Under the pieces are notes generated by a model that was not told where the DNA came from, did no database searches, and worked only from the letters and a program-made list of their open reading frames with translations. A stretch of 64,000 nucleotides of DNA from positions 1 to 64,000 of the forward strand of contig DASURP010000062.1 in the NCBI GenBank assembly GCA_036279975.1, written 5' to 3'. Shown piece after piece: positions 7,671 to 17,643 of this stretch. The position numbers and the translations under genes are program-made. Each line of letters begins with the position of its first letter. Position 1 is the first letter of the stretch. Source of the stretch: 66-474 sp036279975 (GTDB taxonomy: Bacteria > Pseudomonadota > Gammaproteobacteria > Xanthomonadales > Rhodanobacteraceae).

Positions 7671-8433
7671 AGGAGACCTCGGCTGGAAGGGACCATTGTG
7701 CCGGGTAACGCGGCCCGATGAAGGTCAGCCCCTGCGACGTGGCGGTGGCGCCCGCGATTTCGCGATTGCGCGCGGCCAGGAGTTCGGCGATCCATTCGGG
7801 CGGCCGTTCGCCGCGGCCGACTTCCAGCAGCGAGCCCACGATGTTGCGGACCATGTGGTGCAGGAACGCGTTGGCCTCGATAGCGATGACCACGCGCTCG
7901 CCTTCGCGCCACACCTCCACCTCGATGACGTTGCGGCGCGCGTGCCGCGCCTGGCACGACACCGCGCGGAACGAGGAAAAATCCTGCTCGCCGACCAGCG
8001 CTTGCGCCGCGGCGTGCATCGCCCCGGCATCCAGCGGCACGCGCTCCCATGACAGGAATCGCGCATCCAGTGCAGGACGGATCGGGCGGTTGAGGATCGC
8101 GTAGCGGTAGCGCCGTGCGCGCGCGGAAAAACGCGCGTGGAAGTCGTTCGGCACCGCCTGCGCCCACAGCACCGCAATCGCGCGCGGCAGGCGTGTCGTC
8201 GCGCCAAGCACCCAGGCGCGCGGATCCCGCATGGCGGTCGTATCGAAATGCACGACCTGGCAACGCGCGTGCACGCCCGCGTCGGTGCGCCCTGCACACG
8301 TCACCTCGATCTCGTGATCGGCGACGAACGACAACGCCGATTCCACCTCGGCCTGCACGCTCGGCCCATGGCCAAGCCTCTGCCAGCCGAAGAAATCGGT
8401 GCCGTCGTATTCGATGCCCAGCGCGACGCGCAT
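7666..8433 (-). CDS. truA: tRNA pseudouridine(38-40) synthase
   Basis: Converts uridines 38-40 of the tRNA anticodon arm to pseudouridine. The catalytic Asp is D51 in the family signature CAGRTDAGVHA, and the C-terminal FLHHMVRNIVG segment is present. At 255 aa it has normal length. Its stop codon TAG belongs to the REP element that follows. It starts ten bases after the fimV stop, so fimV-truA-trpF-trpB-trpA probably share a transcript, as in other Xanthomonadales and Pseudomonas. Confidence 0.97.
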   Translation of the reverse strand: MRVALGIEYDGTDFFGWQRLGHGPSVQAEVESALSFVADHEIEVTCAGRTDAGVHARCQVVHFDTTAMRDPRAWVLGATTRLPRAIAVLWAQAVPNDFHARFSARARRYRYAILNRPIRPALDARFLSWERVPLDAGAMHAAAQALVGEQDFSSFRAVSCQARHARRNVIEVEVWREGERVVIAIEANAFLHHMVRNIVGSLLEVGRGERPPEWIAELLAARNREIAGATATSQGLTFIGPRYPAQWSLPAEVSL

Positions 8434-8442
8434 CGCGCGCCA

Positions 8443-10359
8443 TCAACCCGCGGCGTCGACGAGCAGGCGTTTGGCTTCATCCTTCTGCACCGGCGTGCCT
8501 TCTTCAAGCACTTCTTCCAGCATCGCGCGCGCGCCGACCGGGTCGCCCATGTCGATGTAGGCACGCGCAAGATCGAGCTTGGTGTCCACCGGATCGTCGC
8601 TGTACACGGAATCGGGACCGGGGTTGGCCTGGACCTGGGGCGCCTGAGCAACCGGCATGCCCGGGGCAACCGCCGTGGCGCGCTCGGTCTTGACCACCGC
8701 ACCGGAGGTTGCGGGCACAGCATCGTCCGCCTTCGGCTGGCGCAGCGCGGCCAATCCGTACGGGTCATCGGTCGACCCCGCCGCGGCTTTTGGCTGGTGT
8801 TCGGGCTCGGGTTCTTCGGCAAGGTCCGCAACCGGGGCAGCGGCCGCTGCCGCAGGCTGCGCGTCCGCAGGCTCGGCCCGCAGCGACACGTCGTCAGGAT
8901 CAGCCAATGGACCGTGCGTGCCCTCACCGGAGCTTGCGCGGCGACGGCCCGTGGCGAAGCCCGCGAGGAGCAGCACGAGCACCACCAGTGCGGCGATGAT
9001 CCAGGTAAGGCCGCGCATGTACCACGGGGTTTCTGTGGATGGTTTCGTCGCAGCCGTGGCGCTGCCGGCGGGTGCGGCGCTGGAACCGGTCGCCTGCGCC
9101 GTAGCCGACCCCGCGGTGGTTCCGGACTGCACCGCCGCCAGCTTGCGCTGTAGCTGGGCGATCGTGGAGTCTTTCAAACTCAGCAACTTGCCGGTCTTGG
9201 CTGAGATGTCTTCGAGGCTGCGCACGCGCGTTTCCAGATCAGAACTGGACTGTTTGACGCTGATCAGGGTTTCGCGGCCAGCCTGCAACTGCTGCTGCAA
9301 ATCCGTCACGGTTTCGGTGCCGGTGCCGCCCGCGACGCCCGGACGGCTGCTCGCGCCGCCGGCTGCGCCGCCCGGGGGCGCCAGGGTCAGGTGGTCGGAC
9401 TCCGGCCGGGCCCTGCCGGGCGTGGGCGCCGCGTTGGCCGCAGCCTGCACGGCCGCGCCTTCGACCATCGTCGCGGGATGCGGTTTCGCCGCCTGCCAGG
9501 CTTCATACTGGCGGCGCACCTCGGCGGTCGCTGCCGCCACGCTGCGCTGGTCGATCGCGGCGCGGGTCGGGATGCGCAGGATCGCACCTGCCTTGAGATT
9601 GTTGATGTTGTCCTTGAAGAAGGCTTCGGGATTGGCCACCTGCAAGGCCAACATCATCTGGTTGATGCTGACGCCGGTGCCCTCGGTTGCCTGTTTGGCG
9701 ATGCCCCAAAGCGTGTCGCCGCGTTGTACCGGGACCTGCGCGCCGGACTGGACGTTCCCGGAAGGCGCGGGCGCCGCGTGACGCTGCGGTTGCGGCGGCG
9801 GCGGTTGCGCCGGCGGCTGCGTCGCGGCTTCCGGTCGGGGTTCCGGCTTGACCTCGGGCTGCGGAAACTGCGCGGGCGCGGGCAATTCGGCGGGCTGCGC
9901 CACGGCAGTGGCCGCGGACGGCGCACTCGCGACCGGTGCCGCCTGCACCACCGGCGCCGGCGCCGCGATCACCGGGTTGAGCAGTACCACGAACTCGCGT
10001 ACCTGCCGGCCCTGTCTGGTATTCACCTGCAGCAGGAAATCGAGGTAGGGGTCGGTGACCGGCTGGCTGCTGGTGACGAGGATGAGCTTCTGGCCGTTGT
10101 TGTCGGTCACGACGTTGAAGCGCAGGGTCTGGTCGGTCGCCGTCAGGGGCAGGCCGGCGCGGGCGAAGTCGTCGGCAGAGGCCAGCCCCACCGACAAACC
10201 GTCGAGTTCGGCCAGGCTCTCCGGATGCAGCGGGATGGCCGCGACCAAGGGCTGGTTGAGGGCCGATTTGACCTGGATTTCGCCAAGCTGGAGCGCCAGC
10301 GCCGGCAGCGCCGCCAAGGCCAGCAACACGGCACCTGCAATACGGAATTTCACCTTCAT
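8443..10359 (-). CDS. fimV: FimV-type pilus assembly / polar hub protein
   Basis: FimV is an inner-membrane, peptidoglycan-binding organiser of type IV pilus assembly and polar signalling. Order of parts in the 638 aa: signal peptide (1-23), FimV N-terminal domain (24-130), Pro/Ala-rich linker, LysM domain (about 206-263, QRGDTLWGIA), coiled coil (about 348-410), one membrane span (450-470), an acidic cytoplasmic region, and a C-terminal TPR-like FimV motif (about 590-638, KLDLARAYIDMGD). The start ATG at 10359 is placed directly before the signal peptide. Its position between asd and truA is the classical fimV position. Pseudomonas FimV is longer; the linker and acidic region are shorter here. 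Confidence 0.93.
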   Translation of the reverse strand: MKVKFRIAGAVLLALAALPALALQLGEIQVKSALNQPLVAAIPLHPESLAELDGLSVGLASADDFARAGLPLTATDQTLRFNVVTDNNGQKLILVTSSQPVTDPYLDFLLQVNTRQGRQVREFVVLLNPVIAAPAPVVQAAPVASAPSAATAVAQPAELPAPAQFPQPEVKPEPRPEAATQPPAQPPPPQPQRHAAPAPSGNVQSGAQVPVQRGDTLWGIAKQATEGTGVSINQMMLALQVANPEAFFKDNINNLKAGAILRIPTRAAIDQRSVAAATAEVRRQYEAWQAAKPHPATMVEGAAVQAAANAAPTPGRARPESDHLTLAPPGGAAGGASSRPGVAGGTGTETVTDLQQQLQAGRETLISVKQSSSDLETRVRSLEDISAKTGKLLSLKDSTIAQLQRKLAAVQSGTTAGSATAQATGSSAAPAGSATAATKPSTETPWYMRGLTWIIAALVVLVLLLAGFATGRRRASSGEGTHGPLADPDDVSLRAEPADAQPAAAAAAPVADLAEEPEPEHQPKAAAGSTDDPYGLAALRQPKADDAVPATSGAVVKTERATAVAPGMPVAQAPQVQANPGPDSVYSDDPVDTKLDLARAYIDMGDPVGARAMLEEVLEEGTPVQKDEAKRLLVDAAG

Positions 10360-10483
10360 GACCCTGGAGCCCCAGCCTGCGAGTGGAAACGCGGGATCCG
10401 CTCCCGATGCCTGCCCCGCGCCAGCGCAAGGGTATTGCAGAAAGCGTCGATCACCAAGCCCGTGCAGGATGCCGGTGGCGCGC

Positions 10484-10813
10484 TCAGCCTCCCGCGGACA
10501 ACGCAGGCGCCGGTACCCCGGCCGCCCGCAGCTTCTGCTGTAGCGCCGCAATCTCGGCGTCGCGTTGCCGCAGCTGCTGCTGCTGCGCGGCGTTCCGCTT
10601 TTCCAGCTGCGCCACCTGCGCCTGCAACGCCGTGTTGTGCGCACGCGCCGCCACGATGTCCGCGTCCACGTCCTGCAAGTGCGCGCGCAGGGTTGCATGC
10701 GTCGGCTGGTGTGCCGCCGGCGGCGCCGCCAGCACGACCGCGGCAGCAGCGAGCAAGGCCATGGCCAACCATACGGCCGCGAATTTGCGCGGCAGCAAGA
10801 GGAATCGTCTCAT
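10484..10813 (-). CDS. Small signal-anchored coiled-coil protein, function unknown
   Basis: 109 aa. A hydrophobic segment at residues 11-30 (signal peptide or anchor, with a possible cleavage after VLAAP) is followed by a continuous Ala/Gln-rich heptad region (about 42-98) predicted to form a coiled coil. The start is supported by GGAG and CAGG upstream. It sits between asd and fimV on the same strand, 124 bases before fimV. Its architecture echoes the coiled-coil part of FimV, so an envelope role next to FimV is possible, but no family was recognised. Confidence 0.6.
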   Translation of the reverse strand: MRRFLLLPRKFAAVWLAMALLAAAAVVLAAPPAAHQPTHATLRAHLQDVDADIVAARAHNTALQAQVAQLEKRNAAQQQQLRQRDAEIAALQQKLRAAGVPAPALSAGG

Positions 10814-10898
10814 CCTGGATCTCCGGACCGTACCCGCATGACTCGAACTCCCCGTAGGACCCCCGCAGGCTGCCGGTGCAGCAGGCCATGCGGGGCCT

Positions 10899-11927
<1,029 letters not shown>

Positions 11928-11947
11928 TCGGATTGGAACTCGTTTCA

Positions 11948-11989
11948 ACTCGGGACTCGGGACTCGGGACTCGGGACTCGGGACTCGGG
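11948..11989. repeat. Heptanucleotide tandem repeat (ACTCGGG)x6 upstream of asd
   Basis: Six perfect copies of the 7-bp unit, 21 bases upstream of the asd ATG, in the short aroC-asd gap. It is the same unit as the array in trpA (5739-5766). Copy-number change here would alter only the asd leader length, not its frame. Confidence 0.95.
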
Positions 11990-12009
11990 GAAAGCGTAAA
12001 CGTTTCAGG

Positions 12010-13113
12010 TCACGCAATGCGCGGCTTCACCTCACCCACATCGCCGCACTGCGCCCGGTGCCGCAGGGCCTGGTCCATCAACACCAGCGCCACCATGGCC
12101 TCTGCGATCGGCGTGGCGCGGATGCCCACGCAGGGATCGTGGCGTCCCCGGGTCCGGACTTCCACTTCCGCGCTGGCGGTATCGACGCTGCGGCCGGGAA
12201 TCAGGATGCTGGAGGTGGGTTTCAGCGCAATCGACGCCACGATGTCCTGGCCGCTGCTGATCCCGCCCAGTATGCCGCCCGCATGGTTGGACGTAAAGCC
12301 GTCCAAACGCATTTCGTCGCGATGCTCGCTGCCGTTCTGGACTACCGCAGCGAAGCCGGCGCCGATCTCGACGCCCTTGACCGCGTTGATCGACATCAGC
12401 GCCGCGGCGAGCTCCGCATCCAGCTTGCCGTACACCGGCTCGCCCCAGCCCGGCGGCACGCCCGTCGCCACCACGTTGACGCGGGCGCCGACCGAATCGC
12501 CGGCCTTGCGCAGCGCGTTGATGTAATGCTCGAGTTCCGGCACCTGTGCCGCGACCGGCCAGAAAAACGGGTTCGATTCCACCACCCCGAAATCGACGGC
12601 CGCGTCGACCTGCGGATCCGGCCTGACCCCGCCCAGCTGCGCCAGCCAGCCGCGCACCTCCACGCCATGCCTTGCCTTCAGCCATTTCTTCGCAATGACC
12701 GCCGCCGCCACCCGCAGCGTGGTTTCGCGCGCCGAGGCGCGGCCGCCACCGCGCGGGTCGCGGATGCCGTACTTTTGCCAATAGGTGTAGTCGGCGTGGC
12801 CGGGGCGGAAGGTTTCGGTGATTTCTTCGTAATCCTTCGGGCGCGCATCGGTGTTGCGGATCAGCAGCGCGACGGGCGTGCCCGTCGTGCAACCCTCGTA
12901 CACGCCGGACAGAATCTCCACCTCGTCCGCCTCGTGGCGTTGCGAGGTGAAGCGCGACCTGCCGGTGGCGCGCCGCGCGAGGTCGTGCACGAAATCCCCT
13001 GGCGCGATCGCAAGGCCCGGCGGACAGCCATCGACCACGCAACCGATCGCAGGCCCGTGCGACTCGCCGAAGGTCGTGACGCTGAGAAGCTTGCCGAAGG
13101 TGTTGGAGGACAC
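12010..13113 (-). CDS. aroC: Chorismate synthase
   Basis: Last step of the shikimate pathway: 5-enolpyruvylshikimate-3-phosphate to chorismate, using reduced FMN. The three family signatures are visible near the start (GESHGPAIGCVVDG), centrally (GRASARETTLRVAAG-like, read as RETTLRVAAA), and near the C-terminus (RGRHDPCVGIRATP). The start is GTG at 13113, giving SSNTFGKLLSVTTFGESHG as in other AroC proteins; length is 367 aa. It supplies chorismate to the trp genes further down the strand. About 34 bases separate it from the acetyltransferase gene upstream. Confidence 0.97.
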   Translation of the reverse strand: MSSNTFGKLLSVTTFGESHGPAIGCVVDGCPPGLAIAPGDFVHDLARRATGRSRFTSQRHEADEVEILSGVYEGCTTGTPVALLIRNTDARPKDYEEITETFRPGHADYTYWQKYGIRDPRGGGRASARETTLRVAAAVIAKKWLKARHGVEVRGWLAQLGGVRPDPQVDAAVDFGVVESNPFFWPVAAQVPELEHYINALRKAGDSVGARVNVVATGVPPGWGEPVYGKLDAELAAALMSINAVKGVEIGAGFAAVVQNGSEHRDEMRLDGFTSNHAGGILGGISSGQDIVASIALKPTSSILIPGRSVDTASAEVEVRTRGRHDPCVGIRATPIAEAMVALVLMDQALRHRAQCGDVGEVKPRIA

Positions 13114-13147
13114 GACGTTCAATCCATGCAGGACGAGCCGGCCAAGC

Positions 13148-13675
13148 TTAACCGCCGTCGGATTCGCCTGCCGACGGCGCCAGCCACTCGTGGCTGTGGA
13201 GTATGAACACCACGTCGCCGTCCTGCTGGTCGCGGCGGTGCATCCCCAGCCCCTCCAGCAGCCGCATGCTCCTGAAATTGCGTCGATCCACCAATGCCAC
13301 GACGCGCTGCTTGCGCAGCCCGCCGAACACGAAATCGAGCATGACTTCCACCGCCTCGCGGGCGTAGCCGCGGCGCTGCTGCGCCGGCGCCAGGCTGATG
13401 CCCAGTTCCACGGTGGCATCGTCCAGGAAGTGCAGCCCCAGGTCGCCGATCAACTCGCCCGAATCGCGCAGCCGGATCGCACGCTGCCACCAGGTACCCG
13501 GCGTGTCCGGCGCCACGCCCTGCTGTCCTTCGATAAAGCGCAAGGTATCGGCAACCGAAGCGGGTTTCCAGCCCTGGTAGCGGCTGACCTCCGGGTCGCC
13601 GCGATAGCCGAACAATGCCTGCGCATCGGCATCCTCGAGGGCATCCAGCCGCAAGCGCCCGGTCACGATCTCCAT
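13148..13675 (-). CDS. GNAT-family N-acetyltransferase (RimJ/RimL-like)
   Basis: 175 aa single-domain acetyltransferase of the type that transfers acetyl from acetyl-CoA to N-terminal amino groups or small amines. The acetyl-CoA loop is QQRRGYAREAVE (about residues 99-110), and the C-terminal NFRSMRLLEGLGM segment is typical of the RimJ/RimL branch. It starts three bases after the prmB stop, so the two are co-transcribed. The substrate cannot be deduced; being next to prmB, which modifies a ribosomal protein, is suggestive but not proof. Confidence 0.85.
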   Translation of the reverse strand: MEIVTGRLRLDALEDADAQALFGYRGDPEVSRYQGWKPASVADTLRFIEGQQGVAPDTPGTWWQRAIRLRDSGELIGDLGLHFLDDATVELGISLAPAQQRRGYAREAVEVMLDFVFGGLRKQRVVALVDRRNFRSMRLLEGLGMHRRDQQDGDVVFILHSHEWLAPSAGESDGG

Positions 13676-13678
13676 GCG

Positions 13679-14596
13679 TCAACGCGTACCGGCCGCGGCG
13701 CGGATCGCCGCCGCGTGTTCGACCAGGTCGCGGCGCTCCAGCGCGAACACGCCCATCGGACCGACCCTGAACTCGATCCAGGTGAACGGCACGCCCGGCA
13801 GCAACGCATGCAAGGCACGCTCGCTCTCGCCGACCTCGACGATGAGCAGCCCTTCGTCGTCCAGGTGTTCGGGGGCACCGCTGAGGATCCGCAACGCGAC
13901 GTCGAGACCGTCGCTGCCGGCGGCCAGGCCGAGCTTCGGTTCGTGGGCGTACTCGCCGGGCAACGCCGCGTATTCGGCGTCGGTCACGTAGGGGGGATTG
14001 GAAACGATCAGCCCATAGCGCTCGCCGGCCAGGCCTGCGAACAAATCGGAGTGCACCACCCGGACACGGTCGTCGAGCTGGTGCCGCGCAACGTTTTCGC
14101 GCGCCAGCACCAGGGCGTCGCCACTGACGTCGGCGATGTCCACGCGCCAATGCGGGTTGTACGCGGCCAGCGCGATGCCGATGCAACCCGAACCCGTGCA
14201 AAGATCCAGCGCCCGTTCGACCGTGCGCCCGTCCAGCCACGGCGAAAACCCTGCCTCGATCAACTCCGCGATCGGCGAGCGCGGCACCAGCGCGCGCGGG
14301 TCGGACTTGAACGGCATGCCCGCGAACCACGCCTCGCCGACCAGGTAGGCAACCGGCTCGCGCGTCTCGATGCGACGTTCGATCAACCCCAGCACTTTCG
14401 CCTTCTCCTGCGCGGTCACCCGCGCGCCACCGTAGGCCGGCGGCAGGTCCGGCGGCAGGTGCAGGCTGGACAGCACCAAGTGCGTGGCTTCGTCGATGGC
14501 GTTGTCGTGGCTGTGGCCGAAGGTCAACCCGGCCGCATTGAAGCGGCTGGCGGCGTAACGGATCAGGTCCACGATGCTGAGCAGTTCGTCGGTCAT
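13679..14596 (-). CDS. prmB: Ribosomal protein L3 N5-glutamine methyltransferase
   Basis: SAM-dependent methylation of a glutamine in ribosomal protein L3. The SAM motif is DLCTGSGCIG (131-140), and the catalytic NPPY tetrapeptide is at 200-203. An N-terminal helical domain precedes it. The ATG at 14596 (MTDELLSIVDLIRY) gives 305 aa, close to E. coli PrmB; an upstream in-frame start at 14656 would add a poor-quality stretch overlapping the divergent psd start. In most relatives prmB precedes aroC, as here. Confidence 0.93.
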   Translation of the reverse strand: MTDELLSIVDLIRYAASRFNAAGLTFGHSHDNAIDEATHLVLSSLHLPPDLPPAYGGARVTAQEKAKVLGLIERRIETREPVAYLVGEAWFAGMPFKSDPRALVPRSPIAELIEAGFSPWLDGRTVERALDLCTGSGCIGIALAAYNPHWRVDIADVSGDALVLARENVARHQLDDRVRVVHSDLFAGLAGERYGLIVSNPPYVTDAEYAALPGEYAHEPKLGLAAGSDGLDVALRILSGAPEHLDDEGLLIVEVGESERALHALLPGVPFTWIEFRVGPMGVFALERRDLVEHAAAIRAAAGTR

Positions 14597-14655
14597 GGCA
14601 ACGCGGCTGCAAAAACGCGCAGTATAGAGGCCGCACCTGCCGCTAAACTTCGGCA

Positions 14656-15537
14656 ATGCGCGCCGTCAGCATCGTCCAATACCTCGTGCCCCAGAAAACG
14701 CTGGGCCGCATCGTGCGCGCGGCGACACGCTGGACCTGGCGCCCCTGGAAGGATTTCCTGATCCGGCGCGTGATGCGCGCCTGCCACGTCGACATGGCCG
14801 AAGCCGCGCAACCCGATCCACGCGCCTACCCGAGCTTCAATGCCTTCTTCACCCGTGCCCTGCGCGATGGCGCACGCCGCGCCGAGGGCGGGGACGATGC
14901 GATCCTGTGCCCCGCCGACGGATGCATCAGCCAGCTCGGGCGCATCGAGGATGGTCGCATCCTGCAAGCCAAGGGCCGCACCTACACGGTCGCCGAACTG
15001 CTGGCGGATCCGGATTCCGCCACTGCCTACCGCGACGGTTGCTTCGCGACCATTTACCTCTCGCCGCGCGATTACCACCGCGTGCACATGCCGCTGGATG
15101 GCGAACTCGTGGAAACCGTGCACGTGCCGGGGCGCCTGTTCAGCGTCGCGCCCGGCCCGGTCGCGGACATTCCGCGCCTGTTCGCCCGCAACGAAAGACT
15201 GGTCTGCCATTTCGAGGGGCCGCGTGGGCAATTCGTGGTGGCGATGGTCGGCGCGATGCTGGTTTCCGGCATCACCACGGCATGGAATGGCCCGGTGGTG
15301 CCCCCGCATGCGCGCGGTCTCGTTCGACGCGACTGGCGGGGCCGCGGCATCCGGCTGGCGCGCTTCGCCGAAATGGCGCGCTTCGAAATGGGATCCACCG
15401 TGATCGTGCTGGTACCATCGGGCCAGTTCGACCCGAAGCATGGCAACGAGACCCCCGTCACGGTCGGCCAGTGCCTGGGGTATTTGTCGCGGACCCCGGA
15501 TCAAGGCACAATCCCGCACTCCGGGGGCCAGTGGTGA
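14656..15537 (+). CDS. psd: Phosphatidylserine decarboxylase proenzyme
   Basis: Converts phosphatidylserine to phosphatidylethanolamine at the inner membrane. The proenzyme cleaves itself between G246 and S247 (MGST) to form the pyruvoyl group. The D88 (PADG), H144 (YHRVHMP) and S247 autoproteolytic triad is intact and matches D90-H147-S254 of E. coli. Length is 293 aa. It is transcribed divergently from prmB across 59 bases and is followed after six bases by the next gene, so they may form an operon. Confidence 0.96.
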   Translation: MRAVSIVQYLVPQKTLGRIVRAATRWTWRPWKDFLIRRVMRACHVDMAEAAQPDPRAYPSFNAFFTRALRDGARRAEGGDDAILCPADGCISQLGRIEDGRILQAKGRTYTVAELLADPDSATAYRDGCFATIYLSPRDYHRVHMPLDGELVETVHVPGRLFSVAPGPVADIPRLFARNERLVCHFEGPRGQFVVAMVGAMLVSGITTAWNGPVVPPHARGLVRRDWRGRGIRLARFAEMARFEMGSTVIVLVPSGQFDPKHGNETPVTVGQCLGYLSRTPDQGTIPHSGGQW

Positions 15538-15543
15538 GCGCGC

Positions 15544-16011
15544 GTGAGGAATCTTGCATTGATCTCGCAATATCAGAAATCCGGAGAGACCTACCTCCGG
15601 CGTTTGGTTACGCGGGTCACCAGCCTGAGCCGTACCGCGCGATTGCGGCGCCAGTTCGGCGAGATCGAACGGCGCAGCCTCGAGTTGCCGCCTTCCTACC
15701 GCGAGCAGCTCGCCGAATTGATCGGACGCGAATGCGACAGCGTCGCCGCGTCCCCCGACCCGTCCCTGTATGGCATCCAGTCCGAGGGGGGCATCACCAG
15801 CAGCGGCCTCGACATCGGTTTCGACCGCGCCCGCTCGGAAAACGTGCAGGTACGGATGCGCGGCCTGGCATTGTGGATCGCGCTGGCGTACCACGAGACC
15901 CGGGGCGTCGATACGTCCGAATCGCAGGACCTGCACCGCAGCATCCTGCGCGTCCTGCGCGAACTGAAGGTCTTCTCGTCGCGCATCGAGAACAACGGCA
16001 ACCAGGCGTGA
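15544..16011 (+). CDS. Conserved helical protein of unknown function
   Basis: 155 aa, basic N-terminus, mostly helical by composition, no signal peptide or membrane span, no recognised motif. A GTG at 15544 opens the frame. A TTG at 15559 is equally likely because GAGGAA lies at the ideal distance upstream of it and not of the GTG. It sits six bases after psd and 52 bases before the PP2C phosphatase, so the three are probably co-expressed. I do not recognise the family. Confidence 0.7.
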   Translation: MRNLALISQYQKSGETYLRRLVTRVTSLSRTARLRRQFGEIERRSLELPPSYREQLAELIGRECDSVAASPDPSLYGIQSEGGITSSGLDIGFDRARSENVQVRMRGLALWIALAYHETRGVDTSESQDLHRSILRVLRELKVFSSRIENNGNQA

Positions 16012-16063
16012 TTGCGGCGCCGCGCAACCGCGGCGGCCAGGCTGGCCGTACGACCGCCGACCC

Positions 16064-16753
16064 ATGATCGAACACGGACACGCGACCCACACGGGCCTGC
16101 GTCGCGAGCACAACGAAGACACCTATTGGGCCGACGCCGAGCGCTGCCTGTGGCTGGTCGCGGACGGCATGGGCGGGCATGCCCGCGGTGAGGTCGCAAG
16201 CGCGTTGGCGCTGGAGGCGATGCTCGCCGCTGTCGGCGTCGGCATCGGCATGGCCGATGCGTTCCGGCGTGCCGGCGCAGCGATCCTTGCCAATCCGGGC
16301 CAGCGCAAGGCGGCCGCCCCGATGGGCAGCACGCTGGCCGCGCTCAGGCTGGACGGACAGGGCGGCTACGAGCTGGCGTGGGTGGGCGACAGCCGCATCT
16401 ACTTGTGGCAGGACGGAACGCTGGTCCGGGAAGCGCGCGCACCGGGCACGGACGGACGCGTCGCCGAAGAAGCCGCGCCCCGCATCGCGACGCGCCACCG
16501 CATCACCCAGGCGCTCGGCATCACACCCGTGCTGGACCTCGACGTCGAACCCGTCACGGGCCGTTGCGAGTCGGGCACGCAGTTCCTGCTGTGCAGCGAC
16601 GGCCTCGGCGAGGAGCTGGACGATGCCCGGATCGCCGCGCTGCTGTCACGCACCGACCTCGCCGCGCAGGAATGCGTCGACCAGCTGGTGCTGGCAGCTC
16701 TCGATGCCGGTGGCCGCGACAACATCACGGCGGTGCTGGTCAGGACCCGGTGA
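16064..16753 (+). CDS. PP2C-family serine/threonine protein phosphatase
   Basis: Soluble metal-dependent phosphatase of the Stp/PrpC type, 229 aa. All main motifs are present: REHNED near residue 17, VADGMGGHARGE (about 32-43) with metal-binding Asp and Gly, GSTL, WVGDSRIYLW, CSDGLGEEL and the terminal GRDNITAVLV. Such phosphatases often reverse a Ser/Thr kinase or act in type VI secretion, but no kinase gene is adjacent. It ends 17 bases before the convergent dnaQ gene. Confidence 0.93.
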   Translation: MIEHGHATHTGLRREHNEDTYWADAERCLWLVADGMGGHARGEVASALALEAMLAAVGVGIGMADAFRRAGAAILANPGQRKAAAPMGSTLAALRLDGQGGYELAWVGDSRIYLWQDGTLVREARAPGTDGRVAEEAAPRIATRHRITQALGITPVLDLDVEPVTGRCESGTQFLLCSDGLGEELDDARIAALLSRTDLAAQECVDQLVLAALDAGGRDNITAVLVRTR

Positions 16754-16770
16754 CGGGTCCGGCGGGCAGG

Positions 16771-17490
16771 TCAGTCGTCGCCCTGCACGCGTTTCCACAT
16801 GCTGCCCTGCGCGCAGGCCTTGTCGAGCGCCTCGAGGCGCGCCGCGTGCGCGGCGGCCTCGGCTGCGCCCGCGCGTTGCACGCGCAAGCGGATGTTGGCA
16901 GTGAACGGGGCCATGGGTGTCGCCGCGTGCGCTTCGCCCTGGGTGCCGCCGCCCAGCGCCAGCGCGCCCTGTCCCGCGGTCATTGCGATCCAGACATCGG
17001 CCAGCAGGTGCGCATCCAGCAGCGCGCCGTGGACCTCGCGATGGCTGTTGTCCACGCCCAGTCGTTTGCACAGGGCGTCCAAGGTGTTCTTCTGGCCCGG
17101 ATATTTCTGGCGCGCCAACGCCAGCGTGTCCACCACGCTTGCATGGTCGGCGACGTTGCCGAACGCGGCGCCGGCGCGTTGCAGCTCGCTGTCCAGGAAT
17201 GACGTGTCGAACGCGGCGTTGTGGATCAACAACTCCGCGCCCTCGATGAAGGCGACGAACTCCTCCGCGATTTCGGCAAAGCGCGGCTTGTCGCGAAGGA
17301 ACTCGTCGGTAATGCCGTGCACCGCCACGGCGCCCGCATCGATCGCACGCTCGGGGTTGAGGTAACGCTGGAAGCTGCGCCCGCTGGGCCGGCGGTCGAT
17401 CAACTCGACGCAGCCGATCTCGATCACGCGATGCCCGCGCTCGACTTCGAGGCCGGTCGTTTCGGTATCCAGCACCACCTTGCGCGCCAC
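16771..17490 (-). CDS. dnaQ: DNA polymerase III epsilon subunit (3'-5' proofreading exonuclease)
   Basis: Proofreading subunit of the replicative polymerase. The DEDDh exonuclease residues are intact: D8 and E10 (DTETTG), D95 (HNAAFDTSF), H154 and D159 (HGALLDAHLLADV). The C-terminal region that binds the polymerase alpha subunit follows. Start is GTG at 17490 with GAGGAGA upstream; 239 aa. It lies in the dnaQ-rnhA-methyltransferase / gloB-mltD neighbourhood shared with E. coli, but here dnaQ and rnhA are on the same strand, separated by 153 bases of hairpin-rich sequence. Confidence 0.97.
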   Translation of the reverse strand: MARKVVLDTETTGLEVERGHRVIEIGCVELIDRRPSGRSFQRYLNPERAIDAGAVAVHGITDEFLRDKPRFAEIAEEFVAFIEGAELLIHNAAFDTSFLDSELQRAGAAFGNVADHASVVDTLALARQKYPGQKNTLDALCKRLGVDNSHREVHGALLDAHLLADVWIAMTAGQGALALGGGTQGEAHAATPMAPFTANIRLRVQRAGAAEAAAHAARLEALDKACAQGSMWKRVQGDD

Positions 17491-17576
17491 GTCGTCTCCT
17501 CTGTCCTGGTGTCGGAAAATGCCTCCGGCACTTTTTCAACGCGCCGGATCCAGCCCCTGTGCGTACCCGGCTTCAT

Positions 17577-17627
17577 CGAAGCAGGCACTTTTCGTGCTTG
17601 CTTCGCGGCGGGCCATCCGTGACCCGC
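17577..17627. repeat. Two adjacent hairpins between rnhA and dnaQ
   Basis: The first has 12-bp arms CGAAGCAGGCAC/GTGCTTGCTTCG (one G-T pair, loop TTTTC, 17577-17605). The second, at 17608-17627, is GCGGGCCATCCGTGACCCGC, a palindrome centred on ATCC with one mismatch. No T-run follows on the rnhA strand. The second belongs to the ATCC-centred family also seen at 26631, 26719, 26773, 30274, 42047 and 42120. Confidence 0.65.
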
Positions 17628-17643
17628 ACCAACAGGGGATTCC

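Noticed and set aside
13119..14636. A 505-codon minus-strand frame across the acetyltransferase and prmB
   Set aside because: Out-of-frame shadow, Arg/Gly-rich and without motifs; prmB and the acetyltransferase occupy the real frames.
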